Assembly: GCF_001659605.2 (NCBI RefSeq)
Contig: NC_035164.2
Location: 1,575,001-1,639,000 of the forward strand
Length of the DNA stretch: 64,000 bases
Source of the DNA: Manihot esculenta
Taxonomy: Eukaryota; Streptophyta; Magnoliopsida; Malpighiales; Euphorbiaceae
Direction of reading: 5' to 3'
Numbering within the stretch: position 1 is the stretch's first letter; each line of letters begins with the position of its first letter. The translations under genes and the position numbers were made by a program. Positions 49,101 through 61,252 of the stretch are shown one piece after another. The notes beneath the pieces were generated by a model. That model had not been told where the DNA came from. It searched no databases and saw only the letters and a program-made list of their open reading frames with translations.

Positions 49101-50190
49101 TGGGCCAAACAGGCTACACGCGTGGACCCATCTGAAAGAAACATAGCCCATTGATGTGACAAGGGATAAGAGAGCAGGTCAAGTCACCTTGTAGTCCTGC
49201 CCGTATGCACGCCGAAAGAATTTAATGGCCGTCTGGCGTGGAGAGGGACTTTGATATATCCATACCTACAGATCTGAATGACAGAAACAGGTGGATTGTA
49301 GTAGAGAAGCGATTAAAAGACGTATAGAAAAATAAGAATAAAATAGAACGAACGTTTTTTCCATCCAAATTTATACAACCACTGTAAATTTTATTTTCTG
49401 GATCTAAAAACATCAAACACGAATATGATGTAATGGGATGATATTAGGAAAAAAGAGAGGTATGATATGGCAGTACTGAGAGAGAGAAAGAGAAAGAGAA
49501 GATAAGGAGAGATGCTATGGCTGCATGGGATGCTTTCTCTCTCTCCTTAGGCAGATATGGGAAATGAGATTGTACGTGCTTATGTTATATATCACAATAG
49601 ACATAAGCACATGGCTTCAATTTCTTAAACAAAATTATTCATTTTATAAACATTTTTTGGTTTCATTGTTCATTGAATTTATATATAGGATTCTATAACA
49701 TCATTGTCTTTTTCTTGCAACTATGCTTCTTCAAAGAAACTTTTAAAACAATAATTTTTACTTTCTTACCATTTACGTTTTGTGAATAAGAATTGAATTT
49801 TTTACCATCTCTATTAAAAATTTAAAATTTATACTATATATTTGGAATTTTTCATGGATTAATTAAATTTCTCATAATTAAGTCAGTTAATTTGTATTAT
49901 AATACAAAATATCATAGATATTAATACTTATAATTTCATATCAAGATTAAAAAAAAAACGTTGGTTAGATTTTAAATTTGAATTTGAATTGTAAAATGAG
50001 TTATTTTTAAAAAAATTACCATAGTAGGCTTGGTTTTGCATTTCAAAATAAGGAAAGGAAAGATAAGGAAAAACGATAGAAGTAGAAAGCTAATGTGAAA
50101 GAAATAGTATAAAGAAAGAATAAATATAATAAAAATTTATTAAAAAACTAATAAATAAATAAATATAATAAGATCAGTACAAGCTGCAAA
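46180..50190. other. Intergenic region with a probable old LTR-type repeat
   Basis: Mostly AT-rich. The part 48950-49340 is GC-richer and resembles about 7555-7960: the stretches TTTAATGGCCGTCTGGCGTGG and GTAGTAGAGAAGCG have counterparts there and near 1025-1062. Nearby frames (47973-48164 plus, 48374-48619 minus, 49222-49416 minus) show no known domain. Confidence 0.45.
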
Positions 50191-50193
50191 CTT

Positions 50194-50202
50194 AATATAT
50201 AG
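50194..50202 (+). promoter_or_regulatory. Possible TATA box of the SMR gene
   Basis: TTAATATATAG about 140 bp upstream of the ATG at 50341. A (CT)n tract at about 50276-50293 lies in the predicted 5' UTR; such tracts are common in plant leaders. Confidence 0.4.
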
Positions 50203-50340
50203 ACATAACTTTCAAAAGGTAAGAAACAAAGAAAGAAAAAAAAAATACTTGTCCAAAAATAAAAATTCCCAAAACTCTCTCTCTCTCTCTCTCAGATACT
50301 TCTTCCATCACAAGTTTCCATACCTTTTCCTTCCATTTCC

Positions 50341-50688
50341 ATGTCGGAAGATCACAAAAACAAGCAAATTCCACCAACCCTCGAAGGATCTGCAGCATCA
50401 CAAGGTCTCAAGCAAGACGAAGATGGGGACGCAATCATGGCTGCCGCTGATGAAGAAGGATGCACAACGCCAACTTCAAGTGATCACAAGATACCAACTT
50501 TTCGAAGCTGCCCACCAACTCCAAGAAAAAAACTTCAGAAACTGTTCTTGCGCAAGAGGAAATTGGTTGATGAGATGAATTTCTTTGAAGCTTCTCATAG
50601 AGATGAGGTGGAGGCTTTCTTTAGATCAAACTTTGAGCTTGCTAAAGTTGAATCTCGTCCCATGAAGAGAAGATGCAGAAGTTTTTGA
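50341..50688 (+). CDS. Cyclin-dependent kinase inhibitor, SIAMESE-related (SMR)
   Basis: Single-exon gene for a 115-aa protein of the plant SIAMESE/SMR family. These small nuclear proteins bind CDK-cyclin complexes, block mitosis and promote endoreduplication, often under stress. Visible family motifs in order: acidic stretch (about 26-40), CTTPTSSDHKIP (about 41-52), SCPPTPRKK (about 56-64), the basic LRKRK run, then FFEASHRDEVEAFFRSNFEL, and a basic C-terminus KRRCRSF that may be a nuclear signal. The length is typical. No upstream in-frame ATG exists. Which SMR number it corresponds to cannot be judged by reading. No intron is expected and none is needed. Confidence 0.88.
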   Translation: MSEDHKNKQIPPTLEGSAASQGLKQDEDGDAIMAAADEEGCTTPTSSDHKIPTFRSCPPTPRKKLQKLFLRKRKLVDEMNFFEASHRDEVEAFFRSNFELAKVESRPMKRRCRSF

Positions 50689-52301
50689 AAGATTAATTTT
50701 CTTTAAATTCATCAACTTTTGCATTTGTATAGATATGCAAAATTATTACATATCTATTTTTAATTATGATAAATCTAGCTTTCTAACCATCTGTTAATTA
50801 TCTGTTTAAGTATACTTGTGATCTTTATTGAGGTATAGAAAGAATGGATGAATCATGAAAGTTAGCTGGGTCTGTATCCATTGTTGTTTATGATCGTCAT
50901 CTTCAACAGATAGAAAATGAAGTTTGCTTCTTTTGATTACAATATTCTTTATCTGATTCTTCCCACTTTCTATTTATTTGAATTATTTTAACTGGTGAGA
51001 TTTTTTTTTTCTTTTTTGCATTTATGAATTAATGCAAATTAATTAGATTTGTTTCTTACACCAACTGCCTCAACTAGCCAACATCATTGTTTTCATTTTA
51101 TTTGTTCCAGGTTTTTGCATCTGCCAAGGAATTTGTGACTCAAAAGTTAGGGATATATATGAACTAATTCACTCTATAATCTTTTTTAACCTAAAAATTT
51201 TAAACTACAACGTATAAATATGATCTAATTAATAATTTTCTTACAATACTTATCGCAGAATATTCGATTCGAATCTTTTCATCTGTCGTTTAATGTCAAC
51301 TATTCAAATATCTTCATCAGTTATTTTAATAAAATTGATCATTCAAATCTTTTTATCTGTCGTTTAATGATCAATTTTCGAATCTCTTTTTCCGTCGTTT
51401 AATGAAATTAATCATTTATAAATTTTATATATTTTGTTTGGTTTTATAAACTCTAGATATGTTGCAGTACTTATAATTAACAAATTTAATTATCTTAAAA
51501 AAAGTCCATACATTAAAAATAATTTTATCATCGTAAAAAAATATTCAATTCGAATCTCTCTATCCTCCATTTAATGAAATTGATCACTTATAAATTCTGT
51601 GATGTGTTTAGTTTCTTGAAACCCTCAGTATGCAGTAGCACCTGTTTATCTCCTATAATTTTAAGCTATAATTTTAGCCAATTTATCTCCTGTTTGGCAA
51701 CAATTTTTAAGTTAGTGTTTAATTATTTGACTTAGCAAAAGAAGTAGTATTTAGAGGTTAAGGTAGCAGATTACAAAGAGTCCATTTTTAGAATTTTCGA
51801 CCAAGTATTACTGTAACAACTATCAGCTAATACGACCATTTTCATCACAACAGGCTTTATCATTAAAAAAAAAAAAAGTGGTCTGTCACTGATGCATCTT
51901 AATTAGGAAGGTTAATTAATGTTAGATTGTAAGAATTAGGTTTCCAAATAAAAGCAATGACTTGCCATATAATAGCTTGCTAATGTGATTCATGCAACCA
52001 TTCTATCTAAGGAAAATATTTATTAAATGGTATTGAATTATATGGAATATTCTAGTTACATCTCATTAGCCTGCTTAATTTAAAGATTTTTGCTATTAAG
52101 ATTTCAAATTTTATCTAGATTTTTTATTCTATTTATAAATAGTTTTAATATTTGTAAAGAAAATGATGGTCTTAACTTTTAATATTTAAATTATACAACT
52201 TTAAATTAGCTGAAAATTTATTTTTTTTCTATAATTATTTATTTATAAATAGAAAAAAAGAAAAGAAAATGTTTACTTTCCATATAGAACGCATCATTAT
52301 T
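50689..52301. other. 3' flank of the SMR gene, no further gene
   Basis: The first 200-300 bp probably hold the 3' UTR. About 51230-51600 has repeated text of the kind CGAATCTTTTCATCTGTCGTTTAATG in several imperfect copies (near 51268, 51340, 51390, 51550). No coding region was recognised. Confidence 0.5.
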
Positions 52302-52735
52302 CGGAGTGAGCAGTATTTGATTTAAACCGAAAAAATTAATCGAATGGAATTAATTTAAAAATTCAGTTCAGTTTTTTATTTATTTCATTTCGATTCAATT
52401 TTTAATTTCAAAAATTTCAGTTTGATTCGATTTTGATCAGAAAAAATTGAACCGAATCGATTAGTGATAATAGTATATTATTTTCAATAATATAGAGAAA
52501 TTAAATCATATTAAATTAAAATATTTTAATTAAATTTTAAAATACTAAAATTAAACGATAAAAAATAAAAATTTATTAAAAATTCAAACCGAACTGAATC
52601 AAATTGAATCAGACCGATTCGATTCGATTCAATTCAATTTCTAACTAAAATCAATTCAGTTTGATTTTCATAAATATTAAAATTTTAATTTTTAATTTAT
52701 TCAGTTCGATTTTAAATCAAATCAATTCTCGAAAG
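52302..52735. mobile_element. MITE, AACCGAA family, copy 6
   Basis: Left end CGGAGTGAGCAGTATT matches the family terminus GGGGTGAGCA. The inner ATTGAACCGAATCGATTAGTG and AATAATATAGAG cores are present. The right terminus is lost after AAATCAAATCAATTCTCG. Confidence 0.65.
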
Positions 52736-55164
52736 TTTTTATTAACAGGAAATAATAGATTTTTTCAATGATTTATGGTTTTGTATGAATATTTTAACAA
52801 TAAATAAGTTAGATATATTATATTTGCCAACTCATTAATTAACTGCACTATATTAATAACAATATTTTATTTCTTAAATATCTATAATTATATTATAATG
52901 AAAAAAAAAATCAACTATTTTTATTCAAATTTATAATTATAACTATCAATTTTTATAATTTTGCCTAATTTAAGGTGTAACTTTCTAAATTTTTTGTTTA
53001 TCATAACAAGTTTAAAAGGTTATACATAACTTTTTTAAATCAAAAGAAAATGCATTTTTTAATTTTATTCATTCACTTCGGAGTCGTTCTAAACAGATCC
53101 ATTAAAAAAAATTTGAATATTAATAGATTTAATTTAGTATCCACACACGTGGCAAGTTCTCATTTGTAAATTTCCTTTGGACCATATAGCAATGAAGCGA
53201 CTTTCCTCTGAATGTCCAAAGCATGTCTCCTTCTATATGTAAAGATAATAATTAATTAAAACAAGCAATGCGTCTTTCTGGGTGTGGTGTTTTTTGTAAA
53301 TATCCTTTGTCAGAATGTCCAATTTGACATATGCAATAGAAACAATTAGAGAAGATTTTGGCACGACGAGTTAAAGGAAGCTATTGTTTTCAGCAGTCAC
53401 ATGGACAGTAATATTCCCAAAAGCCAACGTTAGATGTCGTGAGCTGTAGGAAAATGAGAAGAAAGAATATAAATTGTTTGAGTTTGAATGCTTGCTTTGG
53501 ATCCCATTTTCATATTTAATATTTCAATTCTTTGAGTTGTTGACATTTACTCTGCTGCTTCTTCATTCGAAAATGCATGCATATAATTCCAAATTTTCTT
53601 CGTTGTTTTCTCCTTCTCCTCCTCTCCATTGCACTAACGCTTGCCGCCAGTTAACGGCTAGAATTTAATTACGGGATACATATATATATTGTTTTACATA
53701 TTTTTATTTTAAAATTTTTTTTATTTTATAATATTATATTGTTAGTAAATAATGATAATATAAAAATATTAATATTTAAATAAATAATTATTATGAATTA
53801 ATATTTTTAAGAAATAAATATAAAAATATAATGTGATTTTATTTATTTTAATTGATTGAATTTATATTAAAATTATATTTTATAATATAATTTTTACGTA
53901 AATATTTTTAATAATATTTAAAAATTATTATTATTTTCATGTTAATATTTTTTTAATAATATTTAAAATTTATTATCATTTATAAAGAATAAAATATTAT
54001 GAATTGTTATAAAAAATTGATGAAATCATAATACACTTTTAAAAAAATTACATTTTAAAAAATATATTAAAATATTTTTAACATTTTAAAAAATGTACTA
54101 ATTATTTCTTCCATTAATTACTATTTAATTTTTATAATTTAAAAAAATCATTAATCGGTGTTTAAATTTCTAAAACCTCCATTAATTAGTTTCTCGGTAC
54201 AGAAATATTTTATATTTTTTTTAATATTTAACTATTAAAATTAATAAAAAAATTAATTAATAAAACTTTAAAATATTAAAAAAATTTTAATGTATTTTTT
54301 AAAATAAATAAATTAACTAATAAATTTTTTTATAATATAAAAATTAAATAATAATTTTTTTATATTTTTAATATTTTCGTATTTAATTAATTACAAGTTG
54401 CTGAAAAAGAAATCTTATATTCATTCTTTAGAAAATGCATTATTAGAAACTTAGAATAGGCATCCAAGAAATTAAAACTGATTAATATTTGGTGAATTAT
54501 GAAAAGGATATTGACGAATAGAATATTAAATAAAAAAATTAATTTATAAAACTAGATAAAATTATTTTGGATTGTATTGTTTAATATATTATTATTAAAT
54601 TCTCTTCCTTTATTATGCCGATACAAACCATTATAATTTATCACGAGATCCTCATTTTTTTTTTTGAGAAAAAGAAAGAGTTTATAATTAGTTTAAAATG
54701 ATTCTATTGAATTTAAACTTATTAAATATATACATTATTTTTATTAAATATAAATATTTTAAATCTCTAAATGTAAATATTATTTCGCTCTTTAAATTTA
54801 AATGTTACGATGCGTCATTATTAAAAAATTAAGTGAAAAGTAAAGGCAGAATTTCATGGGCCACAGTTTTAGAAAAGGACAATACGTATGTAAGATTTGA
54901 TGGGCCATACCATCATTGGCAAAAGCCTGTCTTTGGGTCAGCCTCAACATTAAACGAGGCCTTCGTCCAAAAATGTAAAAATTTTAAATCTAATTTTCAA
55001 AGTTCAGACTATAATTAAGGTCTCGAGAAGTTAAAAAAAAATACCGATTAAATAAGCTGAATATATCAATTTTATGAGAATTTAATATTTTTTACCTAAC
55101 TTAATCCCAACCAAATAAGATTTAAGTTTTTTTTTATTATTTTTATTATAAAAAATTAATTAGA
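52736..55164. other. Gene-free AT-rich region
   Basis: AT-rich DNA with long A/T tracts. The short frames 53474-53668 and 54833-55018 have no recognisable domain. Nothing else was seen. Confidence 0.55.
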
Positions 55165-55535
55165 TTTCCTCAAAAATTTTAACCAATATTATTTGATTAA
55201 AATGACACAAAAAAAACAGAAAGACGAATATTCTTATTAAAATTCTTCCAATATTAAAAAGTGTGTTTATAATAGCCAAGGAGGCTATTTATAATAAAAA
55301 AAATTATAATATATAAAATTATAAAAATATCTATAAAAATAATTAAAATATAAAATTAATTTCTAAACCATAAAATTTTCATATCGAACTTTATAATAAA
55401 TTTATAGCCGTCGTCACACTTTTAAAAATCATCCATTTTGAAATTTTCTTTCTGAAAAGTTATCGTGGATTTCTATCAAAAATCGATAATAAAAATTAGA
55501 TTCAATTTAAATCTGTTGTAAAATTATTAGACTAT
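55165..55535 (-). repeat. Solo LTR remnant, same family as 17600-17996
   Basis: Aligns by eye with the LTR at 17600-17996: AAATTTTAACCAATATTATTTG, TTATAATATATAAAATTATAAA, TTTTAAAAATCATCCATTTTG and AATCGATAATAAAAATTAGATT have counterparts in the same order. The ends are worn and no target duplication was identified. Confidence 0.65.
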
Positions 55536-55949
55536 AATTTAGTGAGGAGTTTTAAGCTATCTATTAGGATGGATGCTAGATATTGTTAATGATTATGGTA
55601 ACCCTTAACAGTTCTGGTGAAGGGAGCTATAACCACCATTTCTCAAGGCTACGGTATTATTGGTATTTTTCCTTTTTAGCTGGTTCAATCTTTACCTTTT
55701 ATATTTCTGTTCACTGGTTGTATATACTCATATCCAATTTATTTCCTCTTAAATCTTCTAGCTTAATGGTGGACCCCCTTTTTTACTTTAATGGAGATCT
55801 TGCATATAATAGAATGTGTTTAAAGATGTGACTTTATATAATATAATATAATGTAATAATAATAATAATAATTTTTAGAAGAATTTTATATCTCGACATT
55901 TCTCTGTTAGTCTGGTGTCTCTTTGATAGAAGCTTTGCATTAATTTTTT

Positions 55950-57430
55950 ATTTTTTTTTAAATATAAATTTTATATCATGTTTTTCTCTTAAATTATAAA
56001 TTTTATATCGTACTACAAAAGCGCACGTCACATATCATTTTATCTAAAATATCCATTAAATTTGAATAATTTTTTAATTTTTTTAAAAAATATATATTTT
56101 ATGTCGTGTTTTAAACATACACGCAATAGATCATCCTGTTTAGAATACCTATCAAATGTTTATAAATTTTTTTAATTTTTTTTAAAAATATATTTTATGT
56201 CACATTTTTAAAGTGTACGCGATAGATTATCTTATCTAAAATATCTACCAAATACAAGTAATATTTTTTATTTTTTTAATTTTATTTAAAAAATATGTCT
56301 TATACTGCGTTTCAAAAGCGTTTCAAAAGGGTGCGCAATAAATCATTTATCGTTATTGAGTTAACTCTACTAGCTCTTTTTTACAAACCCTTTTTCTCTT
56401 TTTTTTTTTATTTAAAAAATATATGTCTTATGTTGCGCTTCAAAATTGTGGGCAACATATAATTGATAGAGAACTGATCAGACTCCATCAAAAATTTTAA
56501 CCAATAACGTTTGGTTAAAATAAATTAAAATGAGATGCTAAAAGTAAAAAAAAAAGTTTTATTAAAAAGATTGAAAAGTATCTCAAGTAGCAAAAAAAAA
56601 TACTATTTATAATAGAAAAAATTTTAATATATAAAATTATAAAAATATTTAAAAAAATTAATTAAAATATAAAATTGATTTTTAAATAGTTAAATTTTTG
56701 TCTCAAATTTTGCGACCAAGTCTCTGGCTCTCGTTATATTTTTAAAAGTCGTGCGTGTCAAAATTTTCTCTTCGAAAAGTTATTGTGGACCTCCATCAGA
56801 TATCGGCAGTAAGAATTAGATTCGATCCAAATCTATCATAAAAACTAAGATTAATGGCTCTGTATTATCATCCTATTTAGAATATCTACAAAATGCAAGT
56901 AATATTTTTTAATTTTTTATTTTTTAAAAAACATATATTTTATATCACGTTTTAAAAACGCACAAAACAAATCATCTATTTTTGTTGACTTAACTCTACT
57001 CGCTCTTTTTTTACAAACAATTTTTCTTTTTTTTATTTTAAATAAAATATATCTTATACTGCGATTTAAAAATACACGGATAAATCATTCTGTCTAGAAT
57101 ATTTGCCAAATACAAATAATATTTTTTATTTTATTTAAAAATATGTCTTATACCACGTTTTAAAGGCACACACAATAATCATCTATCTTTATTAATTTAA
57201 CTCTACTCGCAATTTTTTTATAATCATCTATTTTTTTTATTTAAAAATTATATTAATCATTCTATTTAGAATATATGTTAAATGTGAATAATATTTTTTT
57301 TATTTTTAAATAAATGTATATTTTATACCGCAATTCAAAAATACGTGCAACAAATCATCTATTTTTATTAATTTAACTTTAATTCGCTTTTTTTATAAAA
57401 TACTTATTTTTTTATTTTGTAAATGTTTTT
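55950..57430. repeat. Degenerate tandem array, unit about 100-110 bp
   Basis: Roughly nine or ten imperfect units, each with ATATTTTATGTCGCGTTTTAAAA, then GCGCACGCAA.AAATCAT, then CTATTTAGAATATCTACCAAAT and AAGTAATATTTTTTA. Starts recur near 55970, 56080, 56190, 56290, 56415, 56935, 57045, 57140 and 57305. The array is interrupted by the solo LTR at 56464-56864. Some units carry an extra GACTTAACTCTACTCGCTC segment, which hints at higher-order units. Confidence 0.75.
56464..56864 (-). mobile_element. Solo LTR inside the tandem array, same family as 17600-17996
   Basis: 401 bp, colinear with 17600-17996 over its whole length: TTTTAACCAATAACGTTTGGTT, AAGTATCTCAAGTAGCAAAAAA, ATTTTAATATATAAAATTATAA, TTGCGACCAAGTCTC, and the edge CTCTGTA in place of TTCTGCA. 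No internal region remains. The 5-bp target duplication is worn. Confidence 0.75.
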
Positions 57431-57664
57431 TTACATTTTTTTCATAAAAATTCCAATAAATGTTATGAAAAATAATAGTAAAATTGAAAATATTTATCAC
57501 GTTAACTTTTTTATAATAATTACGTGATTAATTATTGGAAATAGTATAATTGCACCTCATTATTAATCAATTAAAAAGCTAATAATAGATCTGCCATTAA
57601 CCCCGAAGTCTGATGGTGATGTACGTCTCTAGAGGTGGACGCGTGGAGGAGATGGTGTCTAGAC

Positions 57665-57667
<3 letters not shown>

Positions 57668-57709
<42 letters not shown>
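57668..57709. repeat. (TA)n microsatellite
   Basis: About 20 uninterrupted TA units, within the presumed 5' LTR region of the Tat-like element. Confidence 0.95.
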
Positions 57710-57713
<4 letters not shown>

Positions 57714-58680
57714 GAAATAAACTCGAATGGAATAATGATTAATAAGAAAATAAATTAATATTTTTCATCAACTAAATTATCAGATAGAATGATCAATGGT
57801 ATTTAAATGAATGATTTAATATAGAATCGAGCGTTGGATTTTCGTTTATAAAGTAAATTATCCATTGAAGTATTTTATTCCTCATTTAATTTATCTGGTA
57901 TACTTAATAATATTGATATAAAGAACATTAGAAAATTAAGAAAAGTAAAACTCAAAAGCTCAATAGTAAAATATTTATGATTCAAGAATTCGAATGAGTT
58001 ATATTACAGTCGGCTTCATACTATAGCCCTAAATAAAAGGTAATGAAATAATCATTATTTTACTAAAACTCAATAAATAAATTCTAAATCGTATTAAGAT
58101 AACATTACGGATAAACTATATAAATAGACAACTTTCAAGTATATGTAATTTATCTTATTATTTTATCTTTCACTAAATACGCTTTTGATCATTTGACTTA
58201 CTTAAATATTAAAGGTTTTGCCTATCAAATCATTCGATATTCTTATTATTTTATATATTCATACTCGAATAAAGAATCGGTGAAGTATCATTGGTGCCGT
58301 CTGTGGAAAAAGTTTTCTCATAGAAATATGAATTTTGTGATTATTTATCTCGGTTTTATTCTTTAGGTGATTTTTGATTTCTCACCCTTATTCGCACAAC
58401 AATGGATAACAATGGTACCATCAAAGTAGGCAACAACAGGAACTTCACAAGTATGGGAGAGTGTTCTACAGATGAATTTTTTATGCGAGAACAACTTTTA
58501 GAAAAATTGAGAATACTAACGGAACTCTTGAAAAATGAGAAGGAGATGGCATTACTGTAAAGGACCCATGGTATCCATAGTAAGGAGAATAAGAATGATA
58601 CATGGGAGAGGACAGCACAAAATCGTGAAATCACTGGGACGAAAACTAGAAACCTTGAAGGCTGGCATCTGGAGGTAAGA

Positions 58681-59077
58681 TTGATGAATGCTGTAAGGAG
58701 AATTCAAAAGGAGCACCGGGACAATAACTTTGGAATTGGAGATGTTTCTCCCTTCTCTGCTGAGATACTAGCCCAATCATTTCCAGACAAATTTAAACTA
58801 CCGTCTTTGGATAAATATGATGGAAAGACTGACCCACGTAGCCAATTGGCTAACTTTCGTACAATCATGCTCCTCTAGAACGTCAACAATACGATCTTAT
58901 GCAGGGTGTTTTCTTCTACTCTCACGGGATTGGCTCAAAAGTGGTATCAACACCTTCGGCTAACTCCATTCATGACTTCAAGGAATTAGTTTATGCCTTT
59001 AAGCAATGATTCTTCACATGTATCCCCCTAAGAAATTATCTTCTGACCTTCAGAAAATAAGGCAAGCGAAGTATGAG
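58681..59077 (+). pseudogene. Gag of the Tat-like element, first part (broken)
   Basis: Reads FSAEILAQSFPDKFKLPSLD, KYDGKTDPRSQLANFRTIML, then a stop and further gag-like text (LTGLAQKWYQHLRLTPF, SDLQKIRQAKYE). This is the conserved retrotransposon gag pattern 'YDG.TDP...L..F' and 'GLA..W'. Stops and at least one frameshift break it. The last codons AAG TAT GAG continue directly into TCC CTT AGA at 61253 once the insertion is removed. Confidence 0.8.
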
Positions 59078-61247
59078 TGTAATATCCGGCGAGACGCCGG
59101 CATCGAAATTCTGACTTTCTGGCAGAATCTCCGTTGGAATCTGGAATTCGAGGATGTCGGAGGTTCTTTAAGGGTAAGAGAAAGGTTTTCAAAAGGTTTC
59201 TAAGTGTTTTATGGTTTTGAATGCAAAGGAATTGGGTTTTGAAAGGGAAAAGACCAAGGGGACAAATTGCAGGTTCGGCCGCCGAAGGTGAAGTTCGGCT
59301 GCCGAACGTTGCATGGTTTTGCATGCAGCTTAGGCCGCCGAAGGAGAGGCGGTTGGGCCACCTATAAAAGCCCCGTTGACCGGAAATGGAGTGTGTTTCA
59401 CTCTCTTTTCGTGCAAGGGTAGGTTCATGCTCTCCTTGGGTTGTTTTCATGATGTTTCTTCAAATCTTTCAAGGCTTTCATGAGTTTTCTCCTTGTTTTG
59501 AAGAGTTGTGAGCTTTGAGCAAGATTTTGAAGCTTGGAGACTTGTGGAGCTTGGATCTCCATATCTTCACGTTTGGGGTCACACCAACTCTTGTTCTTCA
59601 AGAGGTAAGTGTAGATCCTTAGGTTTTATGAAGTTTTAAGTGAGTTTTATAGAGGTTTATGGGTAGAGATGCATGTTAGGGTAAAGTGAGTTTTTGGTTG
59701 ATTTGTGGTCAAAGCATGTATATGTGTTTAGATGTGTTGTTTATTGGGGTTTTAAGTTAGTTTTGGACCCCTTGGTGCCTATACTTGAGTATATGCAGGT
59801 TGTGGAAGTGTGGTTGGCATGTTTTGGGTGTTGGAAGGTTTGGGTGGCTTGTTTGTGCATGAAGCTGAGTTCTGGATGAACTCAAGTTCGGCCGCCGAAG
59901 CAAGGTTCGGCCGCCGAACTCCTTAGGAAGGCTGTTTTGGCCGCCTAACCTTGCCCCTGAAAGATGGGACTTTCGTCTCTGGAGGGAAGGTTCGGCCGCC
60001 GAACATGCCGCCGAAGGTTGGTGACTTTCGACTCTGGAAGGTCTTTCAGCCCCCGAACCTTGCCCCCGAAAGTTTAGACTTTCGGATCTGGAAGGGACTT
60101 TCGGCCGCCGAAGGTGCCGCCGAAAGTACCCGAGTTTCGTCTGTAGAGAGAGGGTTCGGCCGCTGAAGGTACCGCCGAAGATGCCCTGTCCAGCTTTTCT
60201 TTGCTTGTTTTCCATGCATGCTTAAGGAGATTTTAGGGGGTTTTTGAGGAGTTGTTTATGAGTTATTTAGAGTGTGTTTGGCACCTCATTCGAGTCCACC
60301 TGTGTAGGATCGGACTCGAGGGACCGAGGAGGCCATCAGTGTTAGCTGTTGCAGAGTCAGTCCAGCGTCTGCCAGAGGTGAGTATAACTAAACTTAATGT
60401 TTTAAATTGAGAAATTAAATGCTTTTAGCATGTTTCATGCACCATGAGTATGCAATAGGATGATTGCATTAGTAGTCACGAATATAATGCATTGCATTAT
60501 TTATTGATGATGTGGATGGACCAAGGCGACCTCAATAGCCCACGATCTGTTAAGTAAGGAAAGACCTGTGTGAGCTCCCTAGGGGGGGCCGGGCGCTGAC
60601 AGAGGGAGTTTTGAGGTCATGTCCAATCCGAGATGTGAAATGTTTATACTGTGACGCATTTCATGAAAACATGTTATTAATGAACTGTTTTCATTATTTC
60701 TACTCACTGGGCTTTTTAGCTCATCCCTCTCCCCTAACCCTAGTTTTGCAGGGCCAGAGTTAGCTATGGGAAGTCAGAGTTAGCAGAGTTATGAGTACGA
60801 GTTGGCCATGGATATGTGTATATACTAGTGTAGTGGACATGATGTAAATTAAAGGATTAGTATGTAATGTATAGAGATATAATGTCATGTAATGGATAGA
60901 GTTGTGCTTTGCCCTAGTGTATGATTAATCCCTTGTTATGCATGATCTTTATTGAATGCTTTATGTTTAAAGATGAGAAATGTTGAACCAAGGCTGACTT
61001 GTGAAATGCTGACCCTATGAGAGTGGGTTCTATGTTTTCAGACATAGTGCATGCAGGTCGAGCCTGGTAAGGGAAAGGAAAGTTTTTCAGTTTTTATGAA
61101 AATGTTTGATCATGTATGGGATTTATCAGGTACATAGAGTTCAGGTTAGGCTTGCTACGGGTCCCGGCGGTCTTAAGCCGATCTGGATCCTAGCGCCGGT
61201 AGCAATTCGGGCCGTTACAGAGGGGTATCGGATTCCGGGCTGTTACA
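59078..61247 (+). mobile_element. 2.17-kb solo LTR with TTCGGCCGCCGAA repeats, 5-bp TSD
   Basis: Starts TGTAATATCCGGCG and ends CCGGGCTGTTACA. It is flanked by a perfect ATGAG duplication (59073-59077 and 61248-61252). A CTCACTGGGCTTTTTAGCTCA box lies at about 60704-60724, like one in the other solo LTR (14977-17237). 59270-60180 is much more GC-rich than its surroundings because of many copies of the palindrome-like TTCGGCCGCCGAA. No internal domains remain. The long reading frames on both strands here come from the GC-rich repeats. Confidence 0.9.
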
Positions 61248-61252
61248 ATGAG

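Noticed and set aside
50249..50578. 109-codon plus-strand frame overlapping the SMR gene
   Set aside because: Starts at TTG, is in another frame, runs through the (CT)n leader, and lacks the SMR motifs, which are all in the frame that starts at 50341.
57600..58290. Exact limits of the 5' LTR of the Tat-like element
   Set aside because: A 3' LTR to compare with was not found and no target duplication was visible, so no precise start is claimed.
59028..59450. 140-codon minus-strand frame
   Set aside because: It crosses the boundary between gag DNA and the solo LTR, so it joins two unrelated sequences.
59757..60215. 152-codon reading frame on the minus strand, Arg/Ser/Pro-rich
   Set aside because: It lies in the TTCGGCCGCCGAA repeat part of a solo LTR; the frame exists because GC-rich repeats lack stop codons. 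No domain, and the same stretch is open on the plus strand too.
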